From: CBDEGK01 sp965237855
GTDB taxonomy: Bacteria > Pseudomonadota > Gammaproteobacteria > Pseudomonadales > Halieaceae
Direction of reading: 5' to 3'
Length of the DNA stretch: 64,000 nt
Assembly: GCA_965237855.1 (NCBI GenBank)
Contig: CBDEGK010000001.1
Span: 62,001-126,000, forward strand
Of the stretch, positions 8,628 through 17,552 are shown one piece after another; the first letter of the stretch is position 1, and every line of letters begins with the position of its first letter. The position numbers and the translations under genes are program-made. Below the pieces are notes generated by a model. That model saw nothing but the letters and a program-made list of their open reading frames with translations, did not search any database and was not told where the DNA came from.

Positions 8628-9629
8628 CTATATCAAGTTGTTAAGCGCGAAACCCACCCCGATGCGATTGGTTTTCACGTTATAGTCGATCAGGCTCTCG
8701 CCGTAACCATAGAAATACTGGATGTACCATTTGAAGCGATTGTTGAGCGGCTTGGTCCACTCCAGCTCGATGGCGCCCTTGTTGTCGCCACCGCCTTTCA
8801 GATTATTGCGGAACTTGGCACCCAGTTCCATGTCTCCCAACTTGTAGATAAGAGCGATGTCGCCGTGGCCGTAGTAATCATCCATGTTGGGATTATCGTC
8901 ATCCTCGTCATCTTCAGGCAATCGGTACCAGGCGCGGGCTGTCAGCACGAAGTTGTTTTTCTCAAAGGCAGCGCCACCGATAAGACGGTTCCAGCTTCTG
9001 GACAGCAGTTCGCCGCGGCCGTTTGACTGGTGGACAAAGCCAAAGCTCAGCTTGGTATTGGTAAGCCCGCCAATCTTCCAGTCGTTGTCCCATGCCATCA
9101 ATATTTCAGGTTCGTAGTTGGTTTCCCGAAACGGCGCAGATTCATCAGAGTTATACACCTGCCACCAGTTCTGTTGGGTATAGGCTATCCACAGGTCGCC
9201 ATTGCCGAGTATGTCTTGCGCTACCAGCGCCTTGAAGCTGAGCTGGAACTTGGCTTCTATTTCGTCCATCTCGACATCGCCAAACGCGTTGGTAAAAGGT
9301 TCCTCATTGATCTTGCTGTTGTAGGTGACGGGCAGCAAGTAATTGCGGCGATGCGTGAGCAGGGCAAAGGGCTTTTCATTCATGCTGGCTTCCCGCGCCA
9401 GGCGATCGGCGAATGGCGAGTCGCTTGGTGCGGTCACTGCCGCGACTGCGGGATCGGCTGGCTCGCTAATCACCGCTTCCTCGCTGAGCTCTGCGGCGGA
9501 TCGCCCTATGGCCTCGTCATAACAGGCCAGGCGTTGCAGGTCTGCCTCAACCAGGCGGCAGTGATCCAGGTTGGCTGCCTGGACTTGTAAGGAAAGGAAC
9601 AACACAGTTAGTGCGGATAATGCTCTCAT
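8628..9629 (-). CDS. pldA: Outer-membrane phospholipase A
   Basis: A 333-residue OMPLA homologue that hydrolyses phospholipids appearing in the outer leaflet of the outer membrane. The start at 9629 is preferred: AGGGAG lies upstream and a signal peptide follows (MRALSALTVLFLSLQVQA); the longer frame reads into the MATE gene. The catalytic triad is visible as H200-Q-S202 and N214, with the same 2- and 12-residue spacing as E. coli His142/Ser144/Asn156. Amphipathic beta strands continue to the C terminus. It lies 20 bp downstream of the MATE gene, so co-transcription is likely. Confidence 0.92.
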   Translation of the reverse strand: MRALSALTVLFLSLQVQAANLDHCRLVEADLQRLACYDEAIGRSAAELSEEAVISEPADPAVAAVTAPSDSPFADRLAREASMNEKPFALLTHRRNYLLPVTYNSKINEEPFTNAFGDVEMDEIEAKFQLSFKALVAQDILGNGDLWIAYTQQNWWQVYNSDESAPFRETNYEPEILMAWDNDWKIGGLTNTKLSFGFVHQSNGRGELLSRSWNRLIGGAAFEKNNFVLTARAWYRLPEDDEDDDNPNMDDYYGHGDIALIYKLGDMELGAKFRNNLKGGGDNKGAIELEWTKPLNNRFKWYIQYFYGYGESLIDYNVKTNRIGVGFALNNLI

Positions 9630-9649
9630 TATTTTTCTCCCTTTTGAGC

Positions 9650-11032
9650 TCAGTTTTCCTGCATGACCTTGGCCAGCCGTTCCGGCTGTCGCCACACCCC
9701 GCCTATTAAACGCCATAGGTAGGCAATTGCAATGACAATGATGGATAGCACAAACACGATCCACGACTGTTTGGGACCGTAGTCCAGCCCCCGAATCATG
9801 ACGACCTGCACAGCCAACATCAACCAGTGCAATGATATGGAGGTAATCATCAGCCAGCGAGTATCACCGGCGCCACGTAGAACTGCGCCAGAGATCAATA
9901 TGATCGCATCGCCCAGCATGTAGCAGGCCAGGCCAATCATCATGAAACTGGCAATCTCCAGAATCTCGCTGAAGTCTGCGCCGGAACCTGAGAAGACGTT
10001 GATCAGGTCAACCCGGAAGACCACGAAGATGGTTGCCAGGACAACCGAATAAGCCAGGGCCAGCACGAAACCCGCCGTCATAACACCGTTGACCCGGCTC
10101 ATATCATTGGCGCCGACGTAGCGGCCGATCAAACTTATCACACCGATATGCAAACCAATCATGGGCACGAAGGACACCATATCCCAGTTGAAAACAATGG
10201 CCGCCGCGGCGCCGTAGGTAATGCCAAAGGCCTGGAACAACAACAGGAACAGGTTGAAGGTGGCCACGTTCATGAACATCTCGAAGCCGGAGGGAAAGCC
10301 CAGCCGCACATAGCGGCGCATGATGCCGGCATCGAAATGGAATGAGTCCATGACCTTAAATCGCAGTCGGTGCTCCCGCGACAGATAGAACCCCAGGAAA
10401 ATGATCAGGGCAAACAACAGGGCAATGACCGTACCCCAGGCCGCACCCTCGATGCCCAGCTCTGGAAATCCCCAGGCGCCAAAAATGAGCACATAGGAGA
10501 GGGGAATATTCAGCAGCACGCCGAGTACATCGGCGATCATCACTACCCGGGTGCGGCCTATACCGCTGAAATAAGAGGCGATGCAGGCCTTGCTCAAGTT
10601 GAAAAAGGCACCGAGCATGAGAATGCGATAATAGGCCTGCTCCAGAGCCACCTGTTGTGGCTCATGTCCCATGGCTTCAAACAGCTGGTCCACGAAGAAC
10701 GCAATCACGCCGATGAGTGGCAGGCACAACAGCGCCATGATAATGCCCTGGGTAACCACCCGCGGACATTTCGCGCGCTCGCCAGCGCCGTAGTACTGTG
10801 CCACCAGCGCATTGGCATAGGCCATCACACCCAGGAACAGGGCGATACTGAAAAAGGAGGCGACGCCACCGCCCATGGCCGAAGCCATGTTGAGCGGGTC
10901 TATCAAAGATAAAAACCAGCGGTCGGCGAAAACCATAGCCGCGAAGGAGCCCTGGGACACCACCATAGGCAGTGAAATATCCAGCAGCTGCCGCAGGTCA
11001 GCGCGATTAAATGTCAGGCGTGTTTGGGACAT
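9650..11032 (-). CDS. MATE family efflux transporter (NorM-like)
   Basis: A 460-residue inner-membrane protein with about twelve hydrophobic segments in two related halves, beginning with LLDISLPMVVSQGSFAAMVFADRWFLS, the family's first helix pair (shown here only as its recognisable opening LLDISLPMVVSQ). MATE proteins export cationic drugs or metabolites using Na+ or H+ gradients. Its gene precedes pldA by 20 bp on the same strand. Substrate and coupling ion cannot be read from the sequence. Confidence 0.9.
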   Translation of the reverse strand: MSQTRLTFNRADLRQLLDISLPMVVSQGSFAAMVFADRWFLSLIDPLNMASAMGGGVASFFSIALFLGVMAYANALVAQYYGAGERAKCPRVVTQGIIMALLCLPLIGVIAFFVDQLFEAMGHEPQQVALEQAYYRILMLGAFFNLSKACIASYFSGIGRTRVVMIADVLGVLLNIPLSYVLIFGAWGFPELGIEGAAWGTVIALLFALIIFLGFYLSREHRLRFKVMDSFHFDAGIMRRYVRLGFPSGFEMFMNVATFNLFLLLFQAFGITYGAAAAIVFNWDMVSFVPMIGLHIGVISLIGRYVGANDMSRVNGVMTAGFVLALAYSVVLATIFVVFRVDLINVFSGSGADFSEILEIASFMMIGLACYMLGDAIILISGAVLRGAGDTRWLMITSISLHWLMLAVQVVMIRGLDYGPKQSWIVFVLSIIVIAIAYLWRLIGGVWRQPERLAKVMQEN

Positions 11033-11102
11033 GGGGCGGGGAATATCTCCCCCTGACCGGTCAATTGCAAGGGAAGACTGTGGTAATTAGTGGAGCGTGG
11101 GT

Positions 11103-12020
11103 TCAGTAGCCTTCATAGAGCTCAAAGTTCCCAGTTGCTTCTTCCCAGGCCCGTTGAATGACGAAGTTTCGATCCAGGCTCATGAAGGGTCCGAAGCTGA
11201 TGACGAGGTAACCCGCATCAGCGGTTAAAAGACCATTGACCAGGGTGTCAGTCAGGCTGCCATCAATAGAATTCGCATACGCCCCCAGCTCAGCCAATTG
11301 CCGGATGAAGGTCTGGAACTGGCGCATACCAGCGGCATCAGTTACCGCGCCGTGGCCAGGAATAATTTGCTCGAAGGGCAGGGCGAATACAGCGTCCAGC
11401 GTGTCTCCCCACTCGACGACACTGCCGCCTGCCTCCAGGTCGATATTTGGATAGTGCTGATTGAAGAACAGATCGCCGGTGTGAATAACTTCATCTTCAA
11501 CAAATAGCACCACCAGGTCGCCGTCGGTATGGCCGCGGCCCGGGCGCAACAACTGCATGGTTTTGTTGCCAATAGTCAGTGTGTGTTGATCGGTGAACGT
11601 CTCGTTGGGTAGCAGCTGCGCGGCCTCGCCAGAAAAGGTACTGGCGTCCCATTGTTCAAGGTGGTGCAGAGAGCGCTCGGTGGCAATCACCCGGGTGCCT
11701 ACGGGGAAGGCAGGGTTACCGTGGGTATGATCGAGATGGTAGTGGGAGTTGATAATAGCCACCACCGGCTCGCCGGTGAGTTCCTCGGCCTTGGCCTGTA
11801 TGACCTCGCCCTGCAGGCTCAGAGTCATGGTGTCGACGATGACCGTGCCGGCGCCGGTTTTCAATACCGCCACATTGCCACCGTACTCATTGGCCAGCAT
11901 ATGCAGGTCCGGCGTCAGCTGGACAACCTGCATCTCCGCCATATCCTTGCGTACGGATATCGTTACTACTGTGGCTGTCACCACTAGCACCATGAGAATT
12001 GCGAGTAGTATTTTTTTCAT
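11103..12020 (-). CDS. Exported MBL-fold hydrolase coupled to the monooxygenase gene
   Basis: A 305-residue MBL-fold protein starting at the ATG ending at 12020, where a lysine-rich start and hydrophobic stretch (MKKILLAILMVLVVTATVV) form a signal or anchor. The zinc motif HYHLDH is at residues 93-98, followed by GRGHTDGD, HTGDLFF and PGHG ligand regions. The preceding monooxygenase gene stops at 12022-12024, leaving one base before this ATG, so translation is probably coupled. A Baeyer-Villiger enzyme makes an ester or lactone, and an MBL hydrolase could open it; the predicted export argues against a simple relay, so this remains a suggestion. Confidence 0.83.
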   Translation of the reverse strand: MKKILLAILMVLVVTATVVTISVRKDMAEMQVVQLTPDLHMLANEYGGNVAVLKTGAGTVIVDTMTLSLQGEVIQAKAEELTGEPVVAIINSHYHLDHTHGNPAFPVGTRVIATERSLHHLEQWDASTFSGEAAQLLPNETFTDQHTLTIGNKTMQLLRPGRGHTDGDLVVLFVEDEVIHTGDLFFNQHYPNIDLEAGGSVVEWGDTLDAVFALPFEQIIPGHGAVTDAAGMRQFQTFIRQLAELGAYANSIDGSLTDTLVNGLLTADAGYLVISFGPFMSLDRNFVIQRAWEEATGNFELYEGY

Positions 12021-12021
12021 A

Positions 12022-13524
12022 TCAGGCTGCCGAGCGGGTTTCTTCCTGGGCGGAGCCCGCCGCAATATTACTGAACTGTAAATCGCCATCATCGAGCGCG
12101 CCCTGGCGCAGCATTTTTTTGTCGATGCCGAAATCCTGAGTGTGAAGCCAGGGTGCGCGATCACCCTGCATGGGGAAAGCGGGCAACATACGTTGCATGT
12201 AGCCCGAACTGAAATCGTCGATCCACAGGCGTCGGGCCATGCTGTCGGCGAGGGCTGGACTCATTACAGGTACGGCTTGGCGGGTATCGGTAGCATCCAT
12301 GTGATTGAGAACTCGACATACCCATTCTGCGTTGATATCGGCGCGCAGAGTCCAGGAGGCATTGATGTAGCCAAAGGTGTTTGTCATGTTTGGCACACCG
12401 GTCATCATCAAACCTTTGTAAGTCCAGGTTTTCGAAAAATCGATCGCCTCACCGTCTACGCTGAACTGTATTTCTCCCATCACCACCATGTTCAAGCCGG
12501 TCGCTGTCACTATGATGTCGGCGTCCAACTCCTGTCCGGACTGCAAGCGAATACCGGTTTCAGTAAAGGTGTCGATGTGATCGGTAACAATGTCGGCGCT
12601 GTCTGCCTTGATGGCCTTGAAAAAGTCGTTGTCTGGCACCAGGCACAGGCGCTGATCCCAGGGGTTGTAGTCGGGCGTCAGGTGTTTGTCCACATCGTAG
12701 TCCGGACCCATTTGCTCACGTACCTGACTCAGTAGCATCTCCTTCACCTTTTCGGGCTGGGTGCGGGTTTTATGATAAAAGTACAGCAGCAGCGTCACAT
12801 TCTTCCAGCGGGTAATCGCGTAGGCCCAGGTGTGGGGCATTATTTTGCGTAGGAAATTGGCCACTCCATCCTTCCAGGGTTTACTGGCCATGTAGGTAGG
12901 CGTGCGTTGCAGCATGGTGACATGAACGGCGCTCTCGGCTATGGCGGGAACCAGGGTAACTGCCGTGGCACCGGAGCCAATGACCACGACCTTCTTGCCG
13001 GCGTAGTCGAGGTCTTCGGGCCAATGCTGGGGGTGGACAATGGTGCCCTGGAAGTCGTCTCGACCTGGGAATTCTGGCGTGTATCCCTGCTTGTAACTGT
13101 AGTAGCCGGAGCACAACTGCAGGAAATTACAACTCAGCTGGTCGGTGCTGCCATTCGCTTTATTTTCAATGGTGAGAGTCCAGGCGGCATCAGCAGACGA
13201 CCAACTTGCGGATAACACCAGTTGGTTATAGCGGATGTGCTGGCTGATCTGGTTTTCGCTCGCGGCCTCATTGATATAGCGGCGAATTGCCGGGCCTTCG
13301 GCGATGGCCTTGTCATCGATCCAGGGTTTGAAGTTGTAACCCAGGGTGTGCATATCGCTGTCTGAACGAATACCCGGGTAGCGGAAGATGTCCCAGGTAC
13401 CACCCATGGCGGCTCGGCCCTCCAATATGGCATAGCGCTTGCCGGGGCACAGATCCTGCAGGTGTTTGGCGGCGCCGATGCCGGTCAGGCCAGCCCCCAC
13501 GATGATGACGTCAAAATGCTCCAT
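12022..13524 (-). CDS. Flavin-containing (Baeyer-Villiger type) monooxygenase
   Basis: A 500-residue FAD/NADPH monooxygenase. The first Rossmann motif GAGLTG is at residues 10-15, the Baeyer-Villiger fingerprint FxGxxxHxxxW is F158-Q-G160...H164...W168, and the NADPH-binding GSGATA is at 183-188. It likely inserts oxygen into a ketone, or hydroxylates a related substrate. A palindrome TTAAAGCA-GT-TGCTTTAA lies 44 bp upstream of its start and may be its operator. The MBL gene follows by one base. Length is typical of class B flavoprotein monooxygenases. Confidence 0.9.
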   Translation of the reverse strand: MEHFDVIIVGAGLTGIGAAKHLQDLCPGKRYAILEGRAAMGGTWDIFRYPGIRSDSDMHTLGYNFKPWIDDKAIAEGPAIRRYINEAASENQISQHIRYNQLVLSASWSSADAAWTLTIENKANGSTDQLSCNFLQLCSGYYSYKQGYTPEFPGRDDFQGTIVHPQHWPEDLDYAGKKVVVIGSGATAVTLVPAIAESAVHVTMLQRTPTYMASKPWKDGVANFLRKIMPHTWAYAITRWKNVTLLLYFYHKTRTQPEKVKEMLLSQVREQMGPDYDVDKHLTPDYNPWDQRLCLVPDNDFFKAIKADSADIVTDHIDTFTETGIRLQSGQELDADIIVTATGLNMVVMGEIQFSVDGEAIDFSKTWTYKGLMMTGVPNMTNTFGYINASWTLRADINAEWVCRVLNHMDATDTRQAVPVMSPALADSMARRLWIDDFSSGYMQRMLPAFPMQGDRAPWLHTQDFGIDKKMLRQGALDDGDLQFSNIAAGSAQEETRSAA

Positions 13525-13567
13525 CAGCTGTACTCACTCGCTTTTTGTTTCCACGCCGCCAGTGTAC

Positions 13568-13585
13568 TTAAAGCAGTTGCTTTAA
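13568..13585. promoter_or_regulatory. 18-bp perfect palindrome upstream of the monooxygenase gene
   Basis: TTAAAGCA and TGCTTTAA flank a GT centre, giving perfect 8-base arms. It lies between the selO stop and the monooxygenase start, 44 bp before the latter. It is AT-rich, has no following T tract and so does not look like an intrinsic terminator; a repressor or activator dimer site is more likely. Confidence 0.45.
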
Positions 13586-13594
13586 TCCAGTCGG

Positions 13595-15079
13595 TTAAGT
13601 GCCGCAAAAAGTCTGGTGTACACGCTGCTCAGGCCGGGCCGGCAGGGCATATGCCTTGAAATCCTCGTGATAGTCGAAGGGGGATTCCAGGATCTCTACC
13701 AGTTGGTGAAAGGTCTCCAGATTGTCTTCGTCTACGGCCTCCCTGATGGCGGCCTCGACCAGGTGATTACGCGCTATGAAAACCGGGTTGACCGCGTACA
13801 TGGCCTGCTGGCGCTCTGCGGCAGCCTGCTCCTCCAGCCCGGCGCGTTGTCGCCAGCTGTTCAGCCAGGGCTCGAAACTCGCTGGCAGCTCAATCAATGG
13901 GTTGACTGTCGGTGCAGCTGAATCGGGATCGGCCAGATCGGCCAGGTGCCGAAAGGTGAGGGTGAAATCGGTGGCGGCATCCGTCATCAGCGAGAGTAAC
14001 TCCTCTACCAATTTTTCGTCTCCCTCGTGGGCCTGGTTCAAGCCCAGCTTGGCGCGCATACCGCTGGCATGGGCTGTCAGAAATTGAGCGGGAAAGCTAT
14101 CAATCGCAGCCTGGGCTTGTTCAACGGCGCGATCTTCATCGGTGTCCAACAGTGGTAGCAGGCACTGTGCCAGGCAGGATAGATTCCAGTGCGTGATGGA
14201 GGGTTGATTGCGATAGGCGTAGCGACCGCCGTGATCGATGGAACTGAACACGGTATCCGGGTTGAATTCGTCCATGAAGGCGCAGGGGCCGTAGTCGATA
14301 GTTTCGCCGGAAATCAGCATATTGTCGGTATTCATAACGCCGTGAATAAAACCCAGCAATTGCCAGCGCGCCACCAGTTCGGCCTGCACCCTGACGACAT
14401 TGCCCAGCAAGCACAGTGCCGGGTTCTTGGCATAGTCACTATCGGGGAAATGGCGATCGAGGCAATGCTGAACCAGCAATTCAAGCGCCTCGCGATCCTG
14501 GCGGGCGGCAAAGTACTGGAAGGTACCAATGCGTATGTGGCTTTTAGCGACCCGGGCCAGCACGGCACCCGGCTGCGCTGTCTCGCGGTACACCGATTCG
14601 CCGGTGGTAACCGCTGCCAGGCTCCGCGAGGTGGGTACGCCGAGTCTGGCCATGGCCTCGCTGACAATATATTCCCGCAACACCGGTCCCAGTGGGGCGC
14701 GGCCATCGCCGCCTCGCGACCAGGGGGTTTTACCCGAGCCTTTCAACTGGATGTCATAACGCTCACCGTCGCTGCCGATGACTTCGCCGAGCAATACCGC
14801 GCGACCGTCGCCCAGTTGTGGGTTCCAGCCGCCGAACTGATGACCGGCGTAGGCAGCTGACAGCGGAGACGCTCCCTCGGGCAGCTGGTTGCCGGCCACC
14901 ATGGCGATGCCAGCCTCGCTGGCCAACCAATTGGGATCTACACCCAACAACCGCGCCAAGGGCTGATTCACCTTGATCGGTCCGGGTGATGCCACGGGTT
15001 CGGGTTTTTGTTCCGCAAAAAAGCGCGCCGGTAAATCGGCGTAGCTATTGTCGAAATTTATGGGGCTCGCGCTGTTCAC
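13595..15079 (-). CDS. selO: Protein adenylyltransferase SelO
   Basis: A 494-residue SelO (YdiU/UPF0061) pseudokinase that transfers AMP to Ser, Thr or Tyr of target proteins in redox control. Recognisable blocks are YAGHQFGGWNPQLGDGRA, QLKGSGKTPWSRGGDGRA and REYIVSEAMARLGVPTSRSL in the N-terminal half, plus HGVMNTDNM, which holds the catalytic-loop residues. The protein ends in TFCGT, whose Cys, three residues from the end, corresponds to the selenocysteine of animal SelO. Downstream on the same strand is the monooxygenase gene, separated by a palindrome. Confidence 0.96.
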   Translation of the reverse strand: MNSASPINFDNSYADLPARFFAEQKPEPVASPGPIKVNQPLARLLGVDPNWLASEAGIAMVAGNQLPEGASPLSAAYAGHQFGGWNPQLGDGRAVLLGEVIGSDGERYDIQLKGSGKTPWSRGGDGRAPLGPVLREYIVSEAMARLGVPTSRSLAAVTTGESVYRETAQPGAVLARVAKSHIRIGTFQYFAARQDREALELLVQHCLDRHFPDSDYAKNPALCLLGNVVRVQAELVARWQLLGFIHGVMNTDNMLISGETIDYGPCAFMDEFNPDTVFSSIDHGGRYAYRNQPSITHWNLSCLAQCLLPLLDTDEDRAVEQAQAAIDSFPAQFLTAHASGMRAKLGLNQAHEGDEKLVEELLSLMTDAATDFTLTFRHLADLADPDSAAPTVNPLIELPASFEPWLNSWRQRAGLEEQAAAERQQAMYAVNPVFIARNHLVEAAIREAVDEDNLETFHQLVEILESPFDYHEDFKAYALPARPEQRVHQTFCGT

Positions 15080-15125
15080 TATCCACTATCCGCTTTCTAC
15101 TACAACCGGTAACTGATAAGTCAGG

Positions 15126-15668
15126 CTAAAGTGCCTGTTCGATAGCGTCTCGCAGTTTAGCGCTATCGGGCTTGGTGGTGCTGCCAAAGTATGCGACGAC
15201 CTTGCCATTTTTGTCGACAACATACTTATTGAAATTCCAGCGCGGAGCTTTGGTTTGTGCGGCCAGCTCTTGAAACACGGCATTGGCCTCGTCGCCGCGC
15301 ACATGGGTGGGCGCCAGCATGGTGAAGGTTACGCCGTAATTGATGAAGCAGATCTCCGCCGCCTTTTCCTCGCTGTCATCTTCCTGGCGAAAATCATCGC
15401 TGGCAAAACCGACCACTACCAGGCCCTGCTCCCGGTACTGTTGATGCAGTGCCTCCAGGCCTTTGAATTGTGGGGTATAGCCACAGTGGCTGGCAGTGTT
15501 CACCAGTAGCATGGGCTGCCCCGGGAAACTCTCGCAGAAATTTACCTGATCGCGTGAGTGCAGCTTTCGCAGATCCTGATCCAGGTACTCGGGGCAAGCT
15601 GCCAGGGCGACCGGCGACGGCATAGTCAGGAATGCTGCGAGGATTAAAACGGGACCTGCGCGTCTCAT
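15126..15668 (-). CDS. Exported glutathione peroxidase-like protein
   Basis: A 180-residue GPx-fold protein. The ATG ending at 15668 overlaps the stop of the upstream gene by four bases (ATGA) and begins a signal peptide (MRRAGPVLILAAFL..., likely cut after ALA near residue 23). The peroxidatic site is NTASHCGYTPQF with Cys62, and the Trp-containing WNFNKY motif is present. Family members reduce hydroperoxides, usually with thioredoxin in bacteria; here it would act in the periplasm. The loop that is normally NQFGxQEP reads SDDFRQEDD, so the second thiol site differs from plant-type enzymes. Co-transcribed with the DDN-family gene. Confidence 0.88.
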   Translation of the reverse strand: MRRAGPVLILAAFLTMPSPVALAACPEYLDQDLRKLHSRDQVNFCESFPGQPMLLVNTASHCGYTPQFKGLEALHQQYREQGLVVVGFASDDFRQEDDSEEKAAEICFINYGVTFTMLAPTHVRGDEANAVFQELAAQTKAPRWNFNKYVVDKNGKVVAYFGSTTKPDSAKLRDAIEQAL

Positions 15669-16120
15669 GCTGGCTCCAGAACTACCACGGGTATAGTGCG
15701 CTCGGTCGCCGCCTGGTAGTTCGTGTAGGGTGCGTAAATGCCTACCATCTGCTGCCACAGTGCCTCTCGTTCATCGCCCTCGGCAACCCGGGCCCTGGCG
15801 TCGAATTTCTCGGCTTTCACTTGCACGTGTACATTGTTGTCGGCATCGAGATTCAAAAACCAGGCGGGGTGTGCGGGTGCACCGCCCTTGGAGGCGATCA
15901 CACAGTATCCAGCATCGGTTTTTCCATAGATGAGGGGCAGGGTCAGGCTCAGGCCGGATTTCCTGCCGCTGGTGGTTAGCAGGAGCGTGGCAACCATGCC
16001 GTCGCCACCGCCCAGGGAAGCGTCCCACAGGTGACCGTCTTCACCATCGCTTTCGATATAGCGAGTCAGGTGATCCTTGATCCAGTCGGGCAAGCCCTCT
16101 GCTATGCGTTGTTCAGCCAT
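15665..16120 (-). CDS. DDN-family deazaflavin (F420)-dependent nitroreductase-like protein
   Basis: A 151-residue split-barrel protein of the deazaflavin-dependent nitroreductase family, best known from actinobacteria. Diagnostic are LLTTSGRKSGLSLTLPLIYG and the ASKGGAPAHPAWFLNL block (residues near 76-92). It probably reduces quinones or other acceptors with a reduced deazaflavin or related flavin. Its stop overlaps the start of the GPx gene, implying coupled translation, and the operon could include the GntP permease upstream. Occurrence in a proteobacterium is notable because F420 use is patchy there. Confidence 0.85.
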   Translation of the reverse strand: MAEQRIAEGLPDWIKDHLTRYIESDGEDGHLWDASLGGGDGMVATLLLTTSGRKSGLSLTLPLIYGKTDAGYCVIASKGGAPAHPAWFLNLDADNNVHVQVKAEKFDARARVAEGDEREALWQQMVGIYAPYTNYQAATERTIPVVVLEPA

Positions 16121-16150
16121 GGTGTCCTCCTCGGCAGGTAAAGGTCTAGT

Positions 16151-17452
16151 TTACATCCATTGCATCAAAATCACCGCAAGGATCAGTCCGATGGTGGGGA
16201 TGACCACGGTCAGTGCCGCTATCGGCCAATAGGCGCTCTGGTGGGTCTCTCCACATATGGCTCGAATCGTGGTGACCACATAGCCGTTGTGTGGCAGCGA
16301 ATCCAGCGCGCCTGAGGCAATCGATGAAATACGGTGCAACTGTTCCGGGTTGACGCTGGTTTCCGCGTAATAGGGTGCCAGGACCGGTAGGGCGATGGAA
16401 AGGCCACCGGACGCTGAACCGGTCAGACCGGCGATCACGGTGACAGCGATGGCCGCACCAATCAGTTCGTTGCCGGGAATGCCGGTCATGGCTGCCACGG
16501 CAACGGCGAAGGCCGGCGAGGCTTTAGCCACCGTGCCGAAGCCCACCACCGCAGAAGTATTGCCGATAGCAATGAGGGCGCCGGTAGTGCCCTCGTTGAT
16601 GGCCCGCTGCATGTCGTGAAAGTGCTTGTAATTGATCAGCATGATGCTCACACAGCCGCCTCCCAGGGCCAGTATCAGGGCGTACTGGGCCAGCGCCTGG
16701 TGAAAGAAGAAAGAGATCAACAACACCATCAGTAGTGGAATGAGTCCGCTGAACGGGTGGGGATAATCCCGCTCGGGGATGTGGGGATCTGTTGCTCGCT
16801 CCTCGAAATGCTCGCCGTTGGCGACCGCTTTGGCAATCATCCGCTTCAACCACCAGAAGCCAAAAATCGCCATGAAAGCGGCGACGATAAAGCTGACCTC
16901 CCAGGCGGCAAAAGGCGAGGTATGCAGGTATTTAATCGGAATCCAGTTTTGAATTTCCGGCGAGCCGGCGGTGGTCATGGTGAAGGTAACAGAGCCAAAA
17001 GCCAAGGCGCCGGGTATAAATCGTCGTGGCAGGTTGGCGTCCTTAAACAAACTCAAGGCCATGGGATAGACCGAGAAGGCGACGATAAAGACGCTGACAC
17101 CACCGTAGGTGAGAATGGCGCAGCACAGCACTACGGCCACCACCGCGTGTTGCATACCCAGTTTGTCGACAATATAGCGGGCCAGGCTGTCGGCAGAACC
17201 GGTGTCTTCCATGAATTTTCCGAACAGGGAGCCGAGCAGGAACATCAGGAACCAGGCGGCGAGGAAGCCGGCAAAACCGTCCATATAAGTGGTGACGAAG
17301 GCGGCGTTGTCATCCTTGGGGAATATCGCCAGGCCACCGGTCAAGCCGACAATAAGGGCGCAAAAGGGTGCGGCGATGAACAGGTTCCAACCACGCAGCG
17401 CGAGAACAGTAAGTAGCAGTAGCCCGCCAACCAGGCCAATCATGCTGAGCAT
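16151..17452 (-). CDS. GntP-family permease
   Basis: A 433-residue inner-membrane carrier with about 12 hydrophobic segments, matching the GntP (gluconate:H+ symporter) family: FLLGSLFGKFMEDTGSADSLARYIV and YGGVSVFIVAFSVYPMAL-type segments, a TTAGSPEIQNW loop and LTGSASGGLSIALPVL near the C terminus. Members carry gluconate, citrate-type acids or D-serine; the substrate here is unknown. It reads in the same direction as the DDN gene 30 bp downstream. It is divergent from the NnrU gene. Confidence 0.88.
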   Translation of the reverse strand: MLSMIGLVGGLLLLTVLALRGWNLFIAAPFCALIVGLTGGLAIFPKDDNAAFVTTYMDGFAGFLAAWFLMFLLGSLFGKFMEDTGSADSLARYIVDKLGMQHAVVAVVLCCAILTYGGVSVFIVAFSVYPMALSLFKDANLPRRFIPGALAFGSVTFTMTTAGSPEIQNWIPIKYLHTSPFAAWEVSFIVAAFMAIFGFWWLKRMIAKAVANGEHFEERATDPHIPERDYPHPFSGLIPLLMVLLISFFFHQALAQYALILALGGGCVSIMLINYKHFHDMQRAINEGTTGALIAIGNTSAVVGFGTVAKASPAFAVAVAAMTGIPGNELIGAAIAVTVIAGLTGSASGGLSIALPVLAPYYAETSVNPEQLHRISSIASGALDSLPHNGYVVTTIRAICGETHQSAYWPIAALTVVIPTIGLILAVILMQWM

Positions 17453-17552
17453 AGGAGTTTCCCGTTATTATTTTGTACCGTGCAGGTTATTCTCGCTTGC
17501 GATCACTGGCAAGCAGCGCGTACCCTGTGGCCTGAAAATAGGGGGTCCTGTT

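Noticed and set aside
9030..9590. 186-codon plus-strand frame opposite pldA
   Set aside because: pldA has its full catalytic triad on the other strand.
10370..10912. 180-codon plus-strand frame opposite the MATE gene
   Set aside because: Gln/His-rich shadow of membrane-protein codons.
12142..12735. 197-codon plus-strand frame opposite the monooxygenase
   Set aside because: Overlaps an intact Baeyer-Villiger gene; no own motifs.
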